Assembly: GCA_947501935.1 (NCBI GenBank)
Contig: CANMXU010000019.1
Location: 1-64,000 of the forward strand
Origin: an uncultured Alteromonadaceae bacterium
Lineage (GTDB): Bacteria; Pseudomonadota; Gammaproteobacteria; Enterobacterales; Alteromonadaceae
Reading direction: 5' to 3'
DNA length: 64,000 nucleotides
Of the stretch, positions 9,196-18,964 are shown piece by piece (within the stretch, counting starts at the first letter, position 1; each line of letters begins with the position of its first letter). The notes below the pieces were generated by a model. It made no database searches and had not been told where the DNA came from. It saw nothing but the letters and a program-made list of their open reading frames with translations. Both the position numbers and the translations under genes were made by a program.

Positions 9196-9220
9196 AAAAA
9201 ACCTCGTAAAAACGAGGTTT
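9196..9220 (-). terminator. Terminator of the 45-residue small ORF
   Basis: AAACCTCG (9199-9206) pairs with CGAGGTTT (9213-9220) over a 6-nt loop. On the minus strand the stem runs into TTTTTTTTCG, an intrinsic terminator 24 bp past the small gene's stop. The plus-strand side is too T-poor to serve tRNA-Arg well. Confidence 0.75.
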
Positions 9221-9243
9221 AACCATTTCAATCAAAACATTCT

Positions 9244-9381
9244 TTATTGTGACTGCTCTGTTGTTACTTCCGTGTCTTCAGCGATTGAATTATTACTTAA
9301 CAGCGCTGAAACAGCTAATATTAGCACCGCAAGAATAACCGTTGTCAGCTTAATTCCACTACCAGAAGATGACTTATTCAT
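9244..9381 (-). CDS. Small single-pass membrane protein, 45 residues
   Basis: An unrecognised 45-residue ORF starting MNKSSSGSGIKLTTV. A polar, Ser-rich N-terminus with one lysine leads into a hydrophobic helix at about residues 12-29 (LTTVILAVLILAVSALL), then an acidic/polar tail ending EQSQ. This looks like a one-helix inner-membrane peptide. Support for being real: TTGGAAAA just ahead of the ATG, an intrinsic terminator directly after the stop, and no competing good gene on the other strand. It has its own short transcription unit between tRNA-Arg and the sensor gene. Function unknown; a cleaved signal peptide is an alternative reading of the helix. Confidence 0.6.
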   Translation of the reverse strand: MNKSSSGSGIKLTTVILAVLILAVSALLSNNSIAEDTEVTTEQSQ

Positions 9382-9608
9382 TATTTTTCCAAGGGTTTAG
9401 GTGTTTATGTTGTTATTTTTCACCAAACGTTATACCCGTACAAAGTTAAAGCATTAAAATAAAGAATACAATGGGGGAAGCGCAAATTTATGTAATATTT
9501 ATTTCATAAATCTGTATAAGAAACAACCAAGGTACAATGTTGGATGAAATAAACTTTCACTTTTAGGTATTATGAAGTTCAAAAGAATGCTTAAAGTCGC
9601 TTACACAG

Positions 9609-12317
9609 CTATAAACCTTGGGTAAAATAATACTTTAGCTTATTGATATTAACTGGTTTTTTCAAATAACCATTCATTGTTGCTTTAACATCAAGTAATT
9701 GTTCATTAGATAACGTTCCAGAAAATACGCCAATAATAGCTAAAGAGTCTTTATTGCTATTGCGTCGAATTTGCTCAGCAACCCTTACTGCATTTATGCG
9801 TTCATCGTCACCATCGATGATGATTAACTTATAGTTATATTGATGCAGCGCTTTAAAAATCTCTTGCTGACTCGAGATAACATCAACTTTTCGGTCAAGT
9901 TTGGCAAAAAGGGGGGTCAACTCAACCACTAAATTTTCGTCATAACTTGCTAGTAAGACATCTTTACTGGCGATCATTTCATCATGTCGGGTAAAGTCTT
10001 GCTCAATAATGCGCTCAGTGAGTTTATTTACTGAAGGTAAGTCAACCATAATTGATACACTAATCACCGAACTTCCTGAAGGTAAGTTCACGATTTTTGC
10101 ATTACCACCAAGTAGTTGACTCAACTCTTTAACCATCGCCATCGCGGTGCTGTGGCCTTCTAATTCATGGTTATTATCATCAAAGATAAACAAGCTGTTT
10201 TGTTCACTGATTAAGGTTTCATCGGCTGTAAAAACAAAAAAGATCGAGGTGCTGGCAAGCTTATGTAAATGTGCTTTAACTGACAAACGCAGCACGTCGG
10301 TTTGTAACAAAGAGAAAGCGTTGTCAGTCATAATGGTTAACAATTGCTGCAAGCGATATTCATCAACTTCAATAAACTGGGGAACATTTTTACCTAATAA
10401 TACCTTGACGGCTTGACCACGTAATCTGGCTGTAGCTTTTAAGCTAAGTTCACTACGATGCATTAAATCATGCAAATCAAGCTTCTGATTATTAAGAGTA
10501 ACTTTTCCTGATTCAATGCTATTTAAATCATTTAAATGCTCAACTAAATGCCCTATCGATTGAGTTGCATTTGCAAGCCCGCCTACTGAGTCAGCCGTAA
10601 TATCAGCTAATTTTTTATCTTTATAATTATCTAAAAAAGCACGCAGCGCATACAAAGGCGATTGGAACTCAACCGCTAAAGTTGCTAAAAACTTGGTTTT
10701 GGCAAAGTTAGCATGGTCTGATTGTTCTTTAGCCAAAATTAGCTCACGAGTTTTTAAAGTAACTTGGTTGCTTAATTCGGTAGAATAAGCCGCCATCATT
10801 AATATCAATATTTGAAAGAAAATACCGCCAAGGGTGCCGCCAATTAGCAAGCCCCATGTTTGCCAAGTTTTAGCTTGAACATCCCATGGTTGGCTTTCAT
10901 AAACCGTAACTTGCCATTGTCGAGAAAAAACATTGACTGGAAAATGCTCCACTAATCTATTTTTATATTCTCGTTCTTGGCCAAACAACACATAAGGTGA
11001 CTTGTTGCTGTTATCTAAAATTGAAAATTCAATCTGCTGTGGATCTACTATGTTTTTAATATCTTGAAAAAAGCGCTCAAACTGTACTACCGCAAGTATG
11101 TAGCCGGAAATAACAAAATTACTATCAAGTTGCTCACCATAATGATTTGACATAGCACTATTAAACACTGGAAAAAACATTAACGAACCTGGGCTTGAAA
11201 AGTCATCTTGTACCAGCGTTACCGGCGCACTAGCTACTATTTTACCGCTTCTTCTTGCGGCATTCATCGCGGTAAATTTATCTGGATGAGAAAATAAATC
11301 TAAACCTAAATCGGCAATATTAGACGGGGCAGGATAAGCGTAAAGCACCGGAAAATATAGCGGCCGAGTCGTTGCTTGAATAAGCTCGCCCATCACTGAT
11401 TGTTCGGTTATCGAATAACTTTGCTTCAGTTGTTCACTAGCGAATTGCTCAAAAGCGCTTTTATTGTCATTTGTCACCGCAGGTACCCATTCTAAAGCGC
11501 GAACAGTTGAATTAGCGGCAAAGATGTTGGTCACAAATTTCTGAAATTCTGTAGCCGTTACTTTATCACTGGCCATCATTAATGCCGACAAAGCGTCCAC
11601 TTGAAAGGTTACTTGCTCTAGTTCACCTTCAATGGCATGGGTAATATCGTTCTTAGCGGCTTCAAAGTGGTCTAAACGATAATGTTGATGTGATTTTTGC
11701 GAAAAAACAAATAGCAATACAATCGCTAAACTTCCCAAAATAGAAGCGAAAATCACGAAAAAACGCTTAAGTAAGGTTAATTTTTGTTGTCCTTGAGTAA
11801 ATAGTAGCGACGGAGTTAAAAACACCGCAACCAACATACTGCCAGCCCAACTACCAAAAAAGGCATAAAACAGCGAGCCAGCCATTATTTTTGCATCTAA
11901 AACCGCCACTAGCACAGTAGCACTTGCCGCTACAATTCCTGCCAAAGGGCCTATTTTAGTTAAAAAAGCAAATAACAAAGCACGGCTATTTAACCAGCGC
12001 TGATTATAAATATATTTATAACTTAGTTGTTTGGTCCAAAACGCTTGCAGAACAATCGCCATAAAGCTGATCACATTGATCGCTGGCTCAACATAGTAAT
12101 CAAAATATACGTATAGAAAAATATTAAATAATATTGTGCCAAGCAATACGCCCAGCAATGTTCGAGCGCCCCAAAGAAGCATAAAAGCGCTAGCGACACC
12201 TGCAGCAGGACCAACAAAATTTATAATAGAAAAAGGTTTCATCGCCGTGCTTGCCAGTAGGCAAACAGCAAAATAAACAAAGGTGGTTATAAAAAAATGG
12301 CTCATCCTAAAAGGCAT
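9609..12317 (-). CDS. MASE1-CHASE sensor with degenerate kinase core and receiver
   Basis: About 902 residues. The N-terminal 210 or so form a multi-helix MASE1-type membrane sensor. A periplasmic CHASE domain follows (ALEWVPAVTN near residue 285) and ends in a membrane helix near 505. A cytoplasmic histidine-kinase-like core comes next, then a receiver (LIIIDGDD with phospho-acceptor Asp; YLKKPV with Lys). The H-box reads FLATLAVEFQSPL: the usual SHE is AVE, so the phospho-acceptor histidine is absent. The ATP-binding part keeps an N-box-like MTDNAFSLL but lacks recognisable DxGxG and GxGxG boxes. It is probably a signalling pseudokinase. The start is uncertain between ATGs at 12317 and 12305 and a TTG at 12329. 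Confidence 0.8.
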   Translation of the reverse strand: MPFRMSHFFITTFVYFAVCLLASTAMKPFSIINFVGPAAGVASAFMLLWGARTLLGVLLGTILFNIFLYVYFDYYVEPAINVISFMAIVLQAFWTKQLSYKYIYNQRWLNSRALLFAFLTKIGPLAGIVAASATVLVAVLDAKIMAGSLFYAFFGSWAGSMLVAVFLTPSLLFTQGQQKLTLLKRFFVIFASILGSLAIVLLFVFSQKSHQHYRLDHFEAAKNDITHAIEGELEQVTFQVDALSALMMASDKVTATEFQKFVTNIFAANSTVRALEWVPAVTNDNKSAFEQFASEQLKQSYSITEQSVMGELIQATTRPLYFPVLYAYPAPSNIADLGLDLFSHPDKFTAMNAARRSGKIVASAPVTLVQDDFSSPGSLMFFPVFNSAMSNHYGEQLDSNFVISGYILAVVQFERFFQDIKNIVDPQQIEFSILDNSNKSPYVLFGQEREYKNRLVEHFPVNVFSRQWQVTVYESQPWDVQAKTWQTWGLLIGGTLGGIFFQILILMMAAYSTELSNQVTLKTRELILAKEQSDHANFAKTKFLATLAVEFQSPLYALRAFLDNYKDKKLADITADSVGGLANATQSIGHLVEHLNDLNSIESGKVTLNNQKLDLHDLMHRSELSLKATARLRGQAVKVLLGKNVPQFIEVDEYRLQQLLTIMTDNAFSLLQTDVLRLSVKAHLHKLASTSIFFVFTADETLISEQNSLFIFDDNNHELEGHSTAMAMVKELSQLLGGNAKIVNLPSGSSVISVSIMVDLPSVNKLTERIIEQDFTRHDEMIASKDVLLASYDENLVVELTPLFAKLDRKVDVISSQQEIFKALHQYNYKLIIIDGDDERINAVRVAEQIRRNSNKDSLAIIGVFSGTLSNEQLLDVKATMNGYLKKPVNINKLKYYFTQGL

Positions 12318-12748
12318 AAACAGTATCAACTCGGCATCATTACTTCACTCATCGAAAATGGGTGAGTAATTATTATTTTTATTAAATAAGCGGCATAGTT
12401 TTATGGATGATCACTATGGCTCAATTGCCACTATCTTAACAAGATAACGATGAAATACTGAACATTGTTTATTAAATGATAAAAAATAATCACAAATAAC
12501 AGAAAAAATAACAGAAAAAATTTGCAGTTGAGGTGCTGTCTAGGTGAAAATACCGACATAATAAATCAACGCTGCTAACAAAGTCATCTTAGCCCTGTGA
12601 AGCTAGCATCGCCTAGCGCATTTTTTATTCGTTAATAGTCAGTGAACATCGTTTACTTAGCGCTATCAAAAATAAGAATTCATAGAGCATAAATGGCTTA
12701 GTTAATATCGACAAAATACCTTTCACACAAAAATAATTGGGAGCAGTT
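12318..12748. other. Divergent spacer between sensor gene and tkt
   Basis: AT-rich DNA of about 430 bp carrying the promoters of both genes. Visible items are a short direct repeat of AATAACAGAAAAA near 12497-12521 and a CTCAT...ATGGGTGAG inverted repeat near 12347-12366. I could not fix a promoter with confidence. Confidence 0.4.
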
Positions 12749-14743
12749 ATGCCTTCGCGTAAACATTTGGCAAATGCCATAAGAGCTTTAAGCATGGACG
12801 CCGTGCAAAAAGCAAAGTCTGGACACCCTGGCGCCCCTATGGGTATGGCCGATATTGCTGAAGTACTTTGGCGTGACTTTTTAAAGCACAACCCGAGTGA
12901 TCCTAACTGGGCCGATCGTGACCGCTTTGTTTTATCAAACGGCCATGGCTCTATGCTTATCTATTCTCTTTTGCATTTAACTGGTTACGACCTACCAATT
13001 GGTGAATTAGAAAACTTCCGTCAATTGCACTCTAAAACTCCAGGTCACCCAGAATATGGTTATACCCCAGGTGTTGAAACAACTACAGGGCCATTAGGTG
13101 CTGGTATTTCAAATGCTGTAGGTATGGCAATTGCTGAAAAAACCTTAGCGGCGCAGTTTAACCGTGAAGATCACAATATTGTTGACCATTTCACTTATTG
13201 CTTTTTAGGCGATGGCTGTTTAATGGAAGGTATTTCTCACGAAGTATGTTCTTTAGCTGGCACCTTAGGTTTAGGCAAGTTAGTGGCATTTTGGGATGAC
13301 AATGGCATTTCAATTGATGGTCATGTGGAAGGTTGGTTTACTGACAACACCCCTGCCCGTTTTGAAGCTTACGGCTGGCATGTAATTGCCGATGTTGATG
13401 GTCACGATCCAGAAGCCATTAGTGCAGCAATTGCTGAAGCAAAATCTGTTACTGATAAACCTAGTATGATCTGTTGTAAAACAGTGATCGGTTTTGGTTC
13501 GCCAAATAAGTCAGGCTCTCATGACTGTCATGGCGCACCTTTAGGTGATGACGAAATTGCGGCAACTCGTGAATTTTTAAATTGGCCACATGCACCTTTT
13601 GAAATTCCAACTGACGTTTACAGCGAATGGGATCAAAAAGAAAAAGGCCAACAAAGCCAAAACAGCTGGGCTGACAAATTCAGTGCTTACCAACAAGCAC
13701 ACCCTGAATTAGCGGCTGAATATGAACGTCGTGTTATTAAAGGTGACTTACCAAGTGACTTTGAAGAAAAAGCCAACGCCTTCATTAAAGAAAGCCAAGC
13801 TAAGTCTGCAAATATTGCTTCACGTAAAGCCTCACAAAATACTATTGAAGAATTTGGTAAAATTTTACCTGAACTATTAGGTGGCTCTGCTGATTTAGCT
13901 GGCTCTAACCTTACTTTATGGTCAGGCTCTAAAGGTATTGAAACCGACCCTGCTGGTAACTACATATTCTACGGCGTACGTGAATTTGGTATGAGCGGCA
14001 TTATGAATGGCGTTTCATTACACGGCGGTTTCATTAATTACGGCGCAACTTTCATGATGTTTATGGAATATGCACGTAATGCGGTACGTATGTCTGCCTT
14101 AATGGGTATTCAAAACATTTTTGTTTATACCCATGACTCTATTGGTCAAGGTGAAGATGGTCCAACACATCAGCCGGTTGAGCAGTTAACTAACCTAAGA
14201 ACTACTCCAAATATGGATACATGGCGTCCATGTGACGGCACTGAATCTGCTGTTGCTTGGAAGTCTGCGGTTGAACGTAAAGCCGGTCCAACGTCATTAA
14301 TATTTTCTCGTCAAGGCTTAACAGCAATGCCAAGAACTGACGTGCAAGTAGATGATATTGCCAAAGGTGGTTATGTATTAGTTGATTGTGACGGTACACC
14401 AGAAGTCATTTTAATCGCTACCGGTTCTGAAGTTGAATTAGCGGTTAAATCTGCCGCACAACTTACTGAGTCAGGTAAGAAAGTACGTGTGGTTTCAATG
14501 CCCTCTACCAATACTTATGATGCTCAAAGTGCTGAGTATAAAGAGTCAGTATTACCATCATCAGTTGTTAAACGTGTCGCTATTGAAGCAGCTCATGTAG
14601 ACTTTTGGTGTAAATACGTAGGTTTTGCAGGCGGCGTTGTGGGTATGACTACCTTTGGTGAGTCGGCACCTGGCGGAAAACTACTTGAGCACTTTGGCTT
14701 TACCGTAGATAACGTCATCAATACTGTTAATAGCTTAGGCTAA
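12749..14743 (+). CDS. tkt: Transketolase
   Basis: A 664-residue thiamine-diphosphate enzyme of the non-oxidative pentose phosphate pathway, moving two-carbon units between ketoses and aldoses and making erythrose 4-phosphate for the next gene's product. Family landmarks: [18 protein letters not shown] at the N-terminus, the cofactor block [13 protein letters not shown], the [17 protein letters not shown] block of the pyrimidine domain, and [18 protein letters not shown]. The ATG at 12749 follows GGGAG; an upstream TTG at 12737 lies before that site and is unlikely. A strong terminator follows, so tkt is probably a separate transcript from epd. Confidence 0.97.
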   Translation: MPSRKHLANAIRALSMDAVQKAKSGHPGAPMGMADIAEVLWRDFLKHNPSDPNWADRDRFVLSNGHGSMLIYSLLHLTGYDLPIGELENFRQLHSKTPGHPEYGYTPGVETTTGPLGAGISNAVGMAIAEKTLAAQFNREDHNIVDHFTYCFLGDGCLMEGISHEVCSLAGTLGLGKLVAFWDDNGISIDGHVEGWFTDNTPARFEAYGWHVIADVDGHDPEAISAAIAEAKSVTDKPSMICCKTVIGFGSPNKSGSHDCHGAPLGDDEIAATREFLNWPHAPFEIPTDVYSEWDQKEKGQQSQNSWADKFSAYQQAHPELAAEYERRVIKGDLPSDFEEKANAFIKESQAKSANIASRKASQNTIEEFGKILPELLGGSADLAGSNLTLWSGSKGIETDPAGNYIFYGVREFGMSGIMNGVSLHGGFINYGATFMMFMEYARNAVRMSALMGIQNIFVYTHDSIGQGEDGPTHQPVEQLTNLRTTPNMDTWRPCDGTESAVAWKSAVERKAGPTSLIFSRQGLTAMPRTDVQVDDIAKGGYVLVDCDGTPEVILIATGSEVELAVKSAAQLTESGKKVRVVSMPSTNTYDAQSAEYKESVLPSSVVKRVAIEAAHVDFWCKYVGFAGGVVGMTTFGESAPGGKLLEHFGFTVDNVINTVNSLG

Positions 14744-14802
14744 CCACTTAACGTTAGTGCTTTAGTTAACGTTTTAAGTAAATAACCGCATTGTTGAACA
14801 CC

Positions 14803-14842
14803 GGCTGAGTAATAGTAACAACATTACTCAGCCCTTTTTTTT
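14803..14842 (+). terminator. Strong terminator after tkt
   Basis: GGCTGAGTAAT (14803-14813) pairs perfectly with ATTACTCAGCC (14823-14833) over a 9-nt loop. A run of eight T follows. Confidence 0.93.
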
Positions 14843-14904
14843 GATATCGCGCCATTTGTTCGGCGTAGTATCTAAGAGCCATAAAGCTCCTTTAATCAGT
14901 ATTG

Positions 14905-14910
14905 TATAAT
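14905..14910 (+). promoter_or_regulatory. Candidate -10 of epd
   Basis: A perfect TATAAT lies 24 bp before the epd start, after the tkt terminator. No good -35 element is seen at the expected distance, so it may need an activator. Confidence 0.4.
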
Positions 14911-14934
14911 GCTCCAAAATTATGTTCTTAAATT

Positions 14935-15948
14935 ATGACAATTAGAATCGCAATAAATGGTTTTGGCCGCATTGGCCGTAACGTCGTCAGAGCTTTATAT
15001 GAAAATGGCTATCGTCAGAGCTGTGAAATAGTTGCGATTAACGAACTAGCCTCGCCTGAAGGTATCGCGCATTTATTAAAATACGATACTGCTCATGGCC
15101 GTTTTAAATTTCCAGTGACGCTGGACAACGCTAATTTGGTTATCGCTGACGACAAAATAGCCTTAACTCATGAAAAAGATATCAGTTCATTACCTTGGCA
15201 AAAACATCAAGTCGATATAGTACTAGACTGTACCGGTATTTTTGGTAATAAAGCCCAAGGTAAGGCGCATATAGCACAAGGTGCTAAGCAGGTTTTATTC
15301 TCTCATCCGGGTGCCCATGATCTTGACGCCACTATTATATATGGCGTAAACCATCAAAGCTTAAGTGCTGGCGATACCGTAGTATCTAATGGTTCATGTA
15401 CTACCAATTGTGTAGTGCCAGTGATCAAAACGATAGACGATGCTTTTGGTGTGGAAAGCGGTACTATTACTACAATCCATTCGTCAATGCATGATCAGCA
15501 AGTAATTGACGCCTACCATAGTGACTTACGTCGAACGCGTGCCGCTAGTCAGTCAATTATTCCTGTAGATACTAAACTTGCTCAAGGTATTGAACGCATT
15601 TTACCGCAATTTTCTGGCCGTTTTGAAGCCATAGCGGTGCGAGTACCTACTATCAATGTAACAGCTATGGATTTAAGCTTAACGGTTAATACCGATGTTG
15701 ATATTGCAAAAGTGAATCAAGCTATACAAGCAGCGAAAAGTAACGGCTTAAATGGTATTCTTGACTATACCGAAGAGCCACTCGTATCGGTTGATTTTAA
15801 TCACGACCCACATTCTTGCATTGTTGACGGGAGTCAAACCCGCGTCAGCCATAAACGTCTGCTGAAAGTTTTAATATGGTGTGATAACGAATGGGGCTTT
15901 GCTAATCGCATGCTTGATACTGCCAAAGCCATGCATGCAGCGACTTAA
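14935..15948 (+). CDS. epd: D-erythrose-4-phosphate dehydrogenase
   Basis: A 337-residue GapA-like dehydrogenase. Epd oxidises erythrose 4-phosphate to 4-phosphoerythronate with NAD, the first step of DXP-dependent pyridoxal phosphate synthesis. The Rossmann motif [15 protein letters not shown] is N-terminal, and the catalytic cysteine is C155 in SNGSCTTNC. The segment [20 protein letters not shown], in place of the glycolytic enzyme's threonine-alanine-rich loop, is the mark of Epd rather than GAPDH. The position between tkt and pgk is the classical epd neighbourhood. Some GAPDH activity is possible. Confidence 0.92.
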   Translation: MTIRIAINGFGRIGRNVVRALYENGYRQSCEIVAINELASPEGIAHLLKYDTAHGRFKFPVTLDNANLVIADDKIALTHEKDISSLPWQKHQVDIVLDCTGIFGNKAQGKAHIAQGAKQVLFSHPGAHDLDATIIYGVNHQSLSAGDTVVSNGSCTTNCVVPVIKTIDDAFGVESGTITTIHSSMHDQQVIDAYHSDLRRTRAASQSIIPVDTKLAQGIERILPQFSGRFEAIAVRVPTINVTAMDLSLTVNTDVDIAKVNQAIQAAKSNGLNGILDYTEEPLVSVDFNHDPHSCIVDGSQTRVSHKRLLKVLIWCDNEWGFANRMLDTAKAMHAAT

Positions 15949-15966
15949 GTGCATTCATTATTATCA

Positions 15967-15998
15967 ACATAGAAGAACATAAACATAGAAGAACATAA
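15967..15998. repeat. Exact 16-bp tandem duplication in the pgk leader
   Basis: ACATAGAAGAACATAA occurs twice without a gap. It lies between epd and pgk and would be in the untranslated leader of pgk. Confidence 0.85.
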
Positions 15999-16091
15999 AA
16001 AAATAAACGCACAATTTACATAAATTACCAAGATTACAAAAATTACATAAATTTTAGATAAATCTATACAGCCTCTTAAGGGAGATACCAA

Positions 16092-17264
16092 ATGTCTGTA
16101 ATACAAATGACTGATCTGGCATTAGCCGAACAACGCGTACTGATCCGCGAAGACCTTAACGTACCGATTGAAGACGGTAAAATAACTTCTGATGCACGTT
16201 TACGAGCGGCACTACCAACCTTAAAATTAGCTTTAGAAGCTGGCGCAAAAGTAATGGTAATGTCTCACCTAGGTCGCCCAACAGAAGGTGAATTCAATGC
16301 AGAATTTTCACTAACTCCTGTTGTTGATTACCTTAACGCAGCATTAAACTTCCCTGTAAGACTAGTCAATGACTACCTTGACGGTGTAGAAGTAGCTGCT
16401 GGTGAATTAGTCGTTTTTGAAAACATTCGTTTTAATGTTGGCGAAAAGAAAAACGATGATGCTTTATCGCAAAAACTAGCCGCTTTATGTGACGTATTTG
16501 TGATGGATGCCTTTGGTACTGCTCATCGTGCCCAAGCAAGTACTCATGGTGTAGCTAAATATGCTCCGGTTGCTGCTGCCGGCCCATTATTAACCGCTGA
16601 ATTAGCTGCATTAACCAAAGCATTAGACAACCCAGCCCGCCCACTTGTGGCCTTGGTTGGTGGTTCTAAAGTTTCAACTAAGTTAACCGTACTTGATTCA
16701 CTTTCAAAAATTGCTGATACCTTAGTTGTTGGTGGTGGTATTTCAAATACTTTTGTTGCCGCAGCAGGTTTTGAAGTAGGTAACTCTTTATACGAAGCAG
16801 ATCTTATTCCTGAAGCACAGCGTTTATGCAAAGAAACCGAAGTGGTTTTCGCTGAAGACGTAACCGTAACTAAAGAAGGCTTTAGTGACTGGAAGCATGA
16901 TTCAGCAACTGAAATAAAAACGCCAAGCGACATTACCGCTGATGACGATATTATTGACTACGGTCCAAAAACAGCAGCAAAAGTTGCTGAAATTTTAAAG
17001 TCAGCCAAAACCATTTTATGGAATGGCCCATGTGGCGTATTTGAAATTGACGCCTTTGCAAAAGGCACCAAAGTAATTTCTCATGCCATTGCTCAAAGTG
17101 AAGCTTTCTCTATTGCTGGTGGCGGCGATACCTTAGCAGCTGTAGATAAATACGATATTGCTGACCAAGTTTCTTATATTTCAACCGGTGGCGGTGCCTT
17201 CTTAGAATTTCTGGAAGGGAAAGTATTACCTGCTGTTGAAATTTTAGAGCAACGCGCTAAGTAA
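16092..17264 (+). CDS. pgk: Phosphoglycerate kinase
   Basis: A 390-residue glycolytic kinase interconverting 1,3-bisphosphoglycerate and 3-phosphoglycerate with ADP/ATP. Landmarks: [14 protein letters not shown] at residues 15-28, [10 protein letters not shown], the C-terminal nucleotide motif WNGPCGVFE, and GGGDTLAAV near the end. Length is normal for the gammaproteobacterial enzyme. AGGGAG precedes the ATG. It is 143 bp downstream of epd with no terminator between, so epd-pgk may be one message; a good terminator follows pgk. Confidence 0.98.
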   Translation: MSVIQMTDLALAEQRVLIREDLNVPIEDGKITSDARLRAALPTLKLALEAGAKVMVMSHLGRPTEGEFNAEFSLTPVVDYLNAALNFPVRLVNDYLDGVEVAAGELVVFENIRFNVGEKKNDDALSQKLAALCDVFVMDAFGTAHRAQASTHGVAKYAPVAAAGPLLTAELAALTKALDNPARPLVALVGGSKVSTKLTVLDSLSKIADTLVVGGGISNTFVAAAGFEVGNSLYEADLIPEAQRLCKETEVVFAEDVTVTKEGFSDWKHDSATEIKTPSDITADDDIIDYGPKTAAKVAEILKSAKTILWNGPCGVFEIDAFAKGTKVISHAIAQSEAFSIAGGGDTLAAVDKYDIADQVSYISTGGGAFLEFLEGKVLPAVEILEQRAK

Positions 17265-17295
17265 TACACCCCGCTTTTAAAATTTAAACCTGATA

Positions 17296-17341
17296 ACTCC
17301 AAGTGCATTAATTATCTGATTAATATGCTTGGAGTTTTTTT
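17296..17341 (+). terminator. Terminator after pgk
   Basis: ACTCCAAG (17296-17303) pairs with CTTGGAGT (17328-17335). Internal ATTAAT/ATTAAT pairing extends the stem, and seven T follow. Confidence 0.88.
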
Positions 17342-17607
17342 ATAAAAATCATCTTTTATTCCTATCTAAAGACATTCTCACCACTGAAGCTAAATAACTT
17401 CACCTTTATAAAATAATAGTCAAAAAAGTCATGTGGTTATATTTCAACAAAATCACCTATAAAAGTCACAGTTTTGCTTCCAAAATCAGGTAATGTTGTT
17501 ATTTTCTAACACCATAATAGCTAATTACTGTCAACATCAGAAAAACAGCAAGATTAGCCATTTACTATGCAATTGCAGCAAAATCCCTGCTACAATATAG
17601 AAAGTAC

Positions 17608-17623
17608 CATGAAAGCTTTCATG
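17608..17623. promoter_or_regulatory. Palindromic operator candidate upstream of fba
   Basis: CATGAAAGCTTTCATG is a perfect 16-bp palindrome, 11 bp after a TACAAT box and 68 bp before the fba ATG. The TGAAA..TTTCA core with a central GC is the shape of LacI/Cra-family operators. The position at the likely transcription start suggests repression. Regulator identity is inferred. Confidence 0.55.
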
Positions 17624-17690
17624 ATAAATCAGTAAACTTTCATAATTATCATACAATACATATTGAATATATCTTACTAGGAGTAGTTTT

Positions 17691-18755
17691 ATGGCATTAA
17701 TTTCAATGCGACAAATGCTTGATCATGCAGCAGAGTTTGGTTACGGCATTCCAGCTTTTAATGTTAATAATCTTGAGCAAGTGCGCGCCATAATGTTAGC
17801 CGCTAACGACACCGACAGCCCGGTAATTTTACAAGCTTCTGCTGGTGCTCGTACTTATGCAGGTGCTCCTTTCCTACGTCATCTAATATTAGCTGCAATC
17901 GAGGAGTTTCCGCACATCCCTGTAGTTATGCATCAAGACCACGGTACTTCTCCAAGTGTTTGCCAACGTTCAATTCAACTAGGGTTTTCATCAGTAATGA
18001 TGGATGGCTCTTTAGAAGCTGATGGTAAAACTCCATCAAGTTATGAATACAATATTGACGTAACTCGAAGAACCGTAGAAATGGCACATGCATGTGGCGT
18101 TTCTGTTGAAGGTGAACTTGGTTGTTTAGGTTCTTTAGAAACTGGCGAAGCTGGTGAAGAAGATGGTGTTGGTGCTGTAGGAAAACTTACCTTAGATCAA
18201 ATGTTAACTGATCCTGAAGAAGCGGCTGATTTTGTCAATAAAACACAAGTGGACGCGTTAGCAATTGCCTGTGGTACTTCACATGGTGCTTATAAGTTTA
18301 CCAGACCTCCAACTGGAGACATATTAGCTATTGATCGTATTAAAGCCATTAATAAAAGAATTCCCAATACTCACTTAGTTATGCATGGCTCATCTTCTGT
18401 ACCACAAGACTGGTTAGCGATCATTAATGAGTACGGCGGGGAAATTCCAGAAACTTACGGTGTACCAGTAGAGCAAATTCAAGAAGGCATTAAAAACGGC
18501 GTTCGTAAGGTTAATATTGATACTGACTTACGCTTAGCGTCAACTGGTGCAGTGCGCCGATTTCTGGCTCAAAACCCCAGTGAATTTGATCCTCGTAAAT
18601 ATTTATCAACAACTACCGAAGCTATGTACGGCATTTGTAAAGCTCGCTATGAAGCCTTTAATACTGTTGGAAATGCCAGCAAAATTAAAGCAATGTCATT
18701 AGAAAAAATGTTTACCTTATATAGCACGGGCCAGTTAAACGCGTTAATAAAATAA
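17691..18755 (+). CDS. fba: Fructose-bisphosphate aldolase, class II
   Basis: A 354-residue zinc-dependent aldolase cleaving fructose 1,6-bisphosphate to dihydroxyacetone phosphate and glyceraldehyde 3-phosphate, reversibly. Landmarks: [12 protein letters not shown], the metal-binding [11 protein letters not shown] (near residues 82-92), [17 protein letters not shown], and phosphate-binding blocks MHGSSSVP and [10 protein letters not shown]. Sequence features place it with the CbbA-like type rather than E. coli FbaA. AGGAG is well placed before ATG. It has its own promoter region with a palindromic site and its own terminator. Confidence 0.96.
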   Translation: MALISMRQMLDHAAEFGYGIPAFNVNNLEQVRAIMLAANDTDSPVILQASAGARTYAGAPFLRHLILAAIEEFPHIPVVMHQDHGTSPSVCQRSIQLGFSSVMMDGSLEADGKTPSSYEYNIDVTRRTVEMAHACGVSVEGELGCLGSLETGEAGEEDGVGAVGKLTLDQMLTDPEEAADFVNKTQVDALAIACGTSHGAYKFTRPPTGDILAIDRIKAINKRIPNTHLVMHGSSSVPQDWLAIINEYGGEIPETYGVPVEQIQEGIKNGVRKVNIDTDLRLASTGAVRRFLAQNPSEFDPRKYLSTTTEAMYGICKARYEAFNTVGNASKIKAMSLEKMFTLYSTGQLNALIK

Positions 18756-18828
18756 GTGCCGCTAAGTAAAGCTCGTAAATCCCCCAAAAAAATCTATCAC
18801 TTCTTCATTCTATAAAAGATAGTTACCC

Positions 18829-18854
18829 CAAAAGGAGCCTCGGCTCCTTTTTTA
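18829..18854 (+). terminator. Terminator after fba
   Basis: AAAGGAGCC/GGCTCCTTT forms a tight hairpin (18831-18850), followed by TTT. Confidence 0.88.
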
Positions 18855-18964
18855 ATGCCCTATAACATTTATTTAACATTATTCATTTAGCGCTGGGTTA
18901 AGACTGGATTGTTTTATATAATGTTATTTAATATAACTAAACGTAATTCAATTAAGGGGTATTT

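Larger units (their letters stand above)
17265..17690. other. Spacer between pgk and fba
   Basis: About 425 bp. It holds the pgk terminator (17296-17341), AT-rich filler, and just before fba a TACAAT box (17591-17596) followed by the 16-bp palindrome at 17608-17623. No gene is seen. Confidence 0.6.

Noticed and set aside
9134..9400. 88-residue plus-strand frame after tRNA-Arg
   Set aside because: It begins inside the tRNA 3' region without a ribosome site and runs antisense to the better supported 45-residue gene and its terminator.
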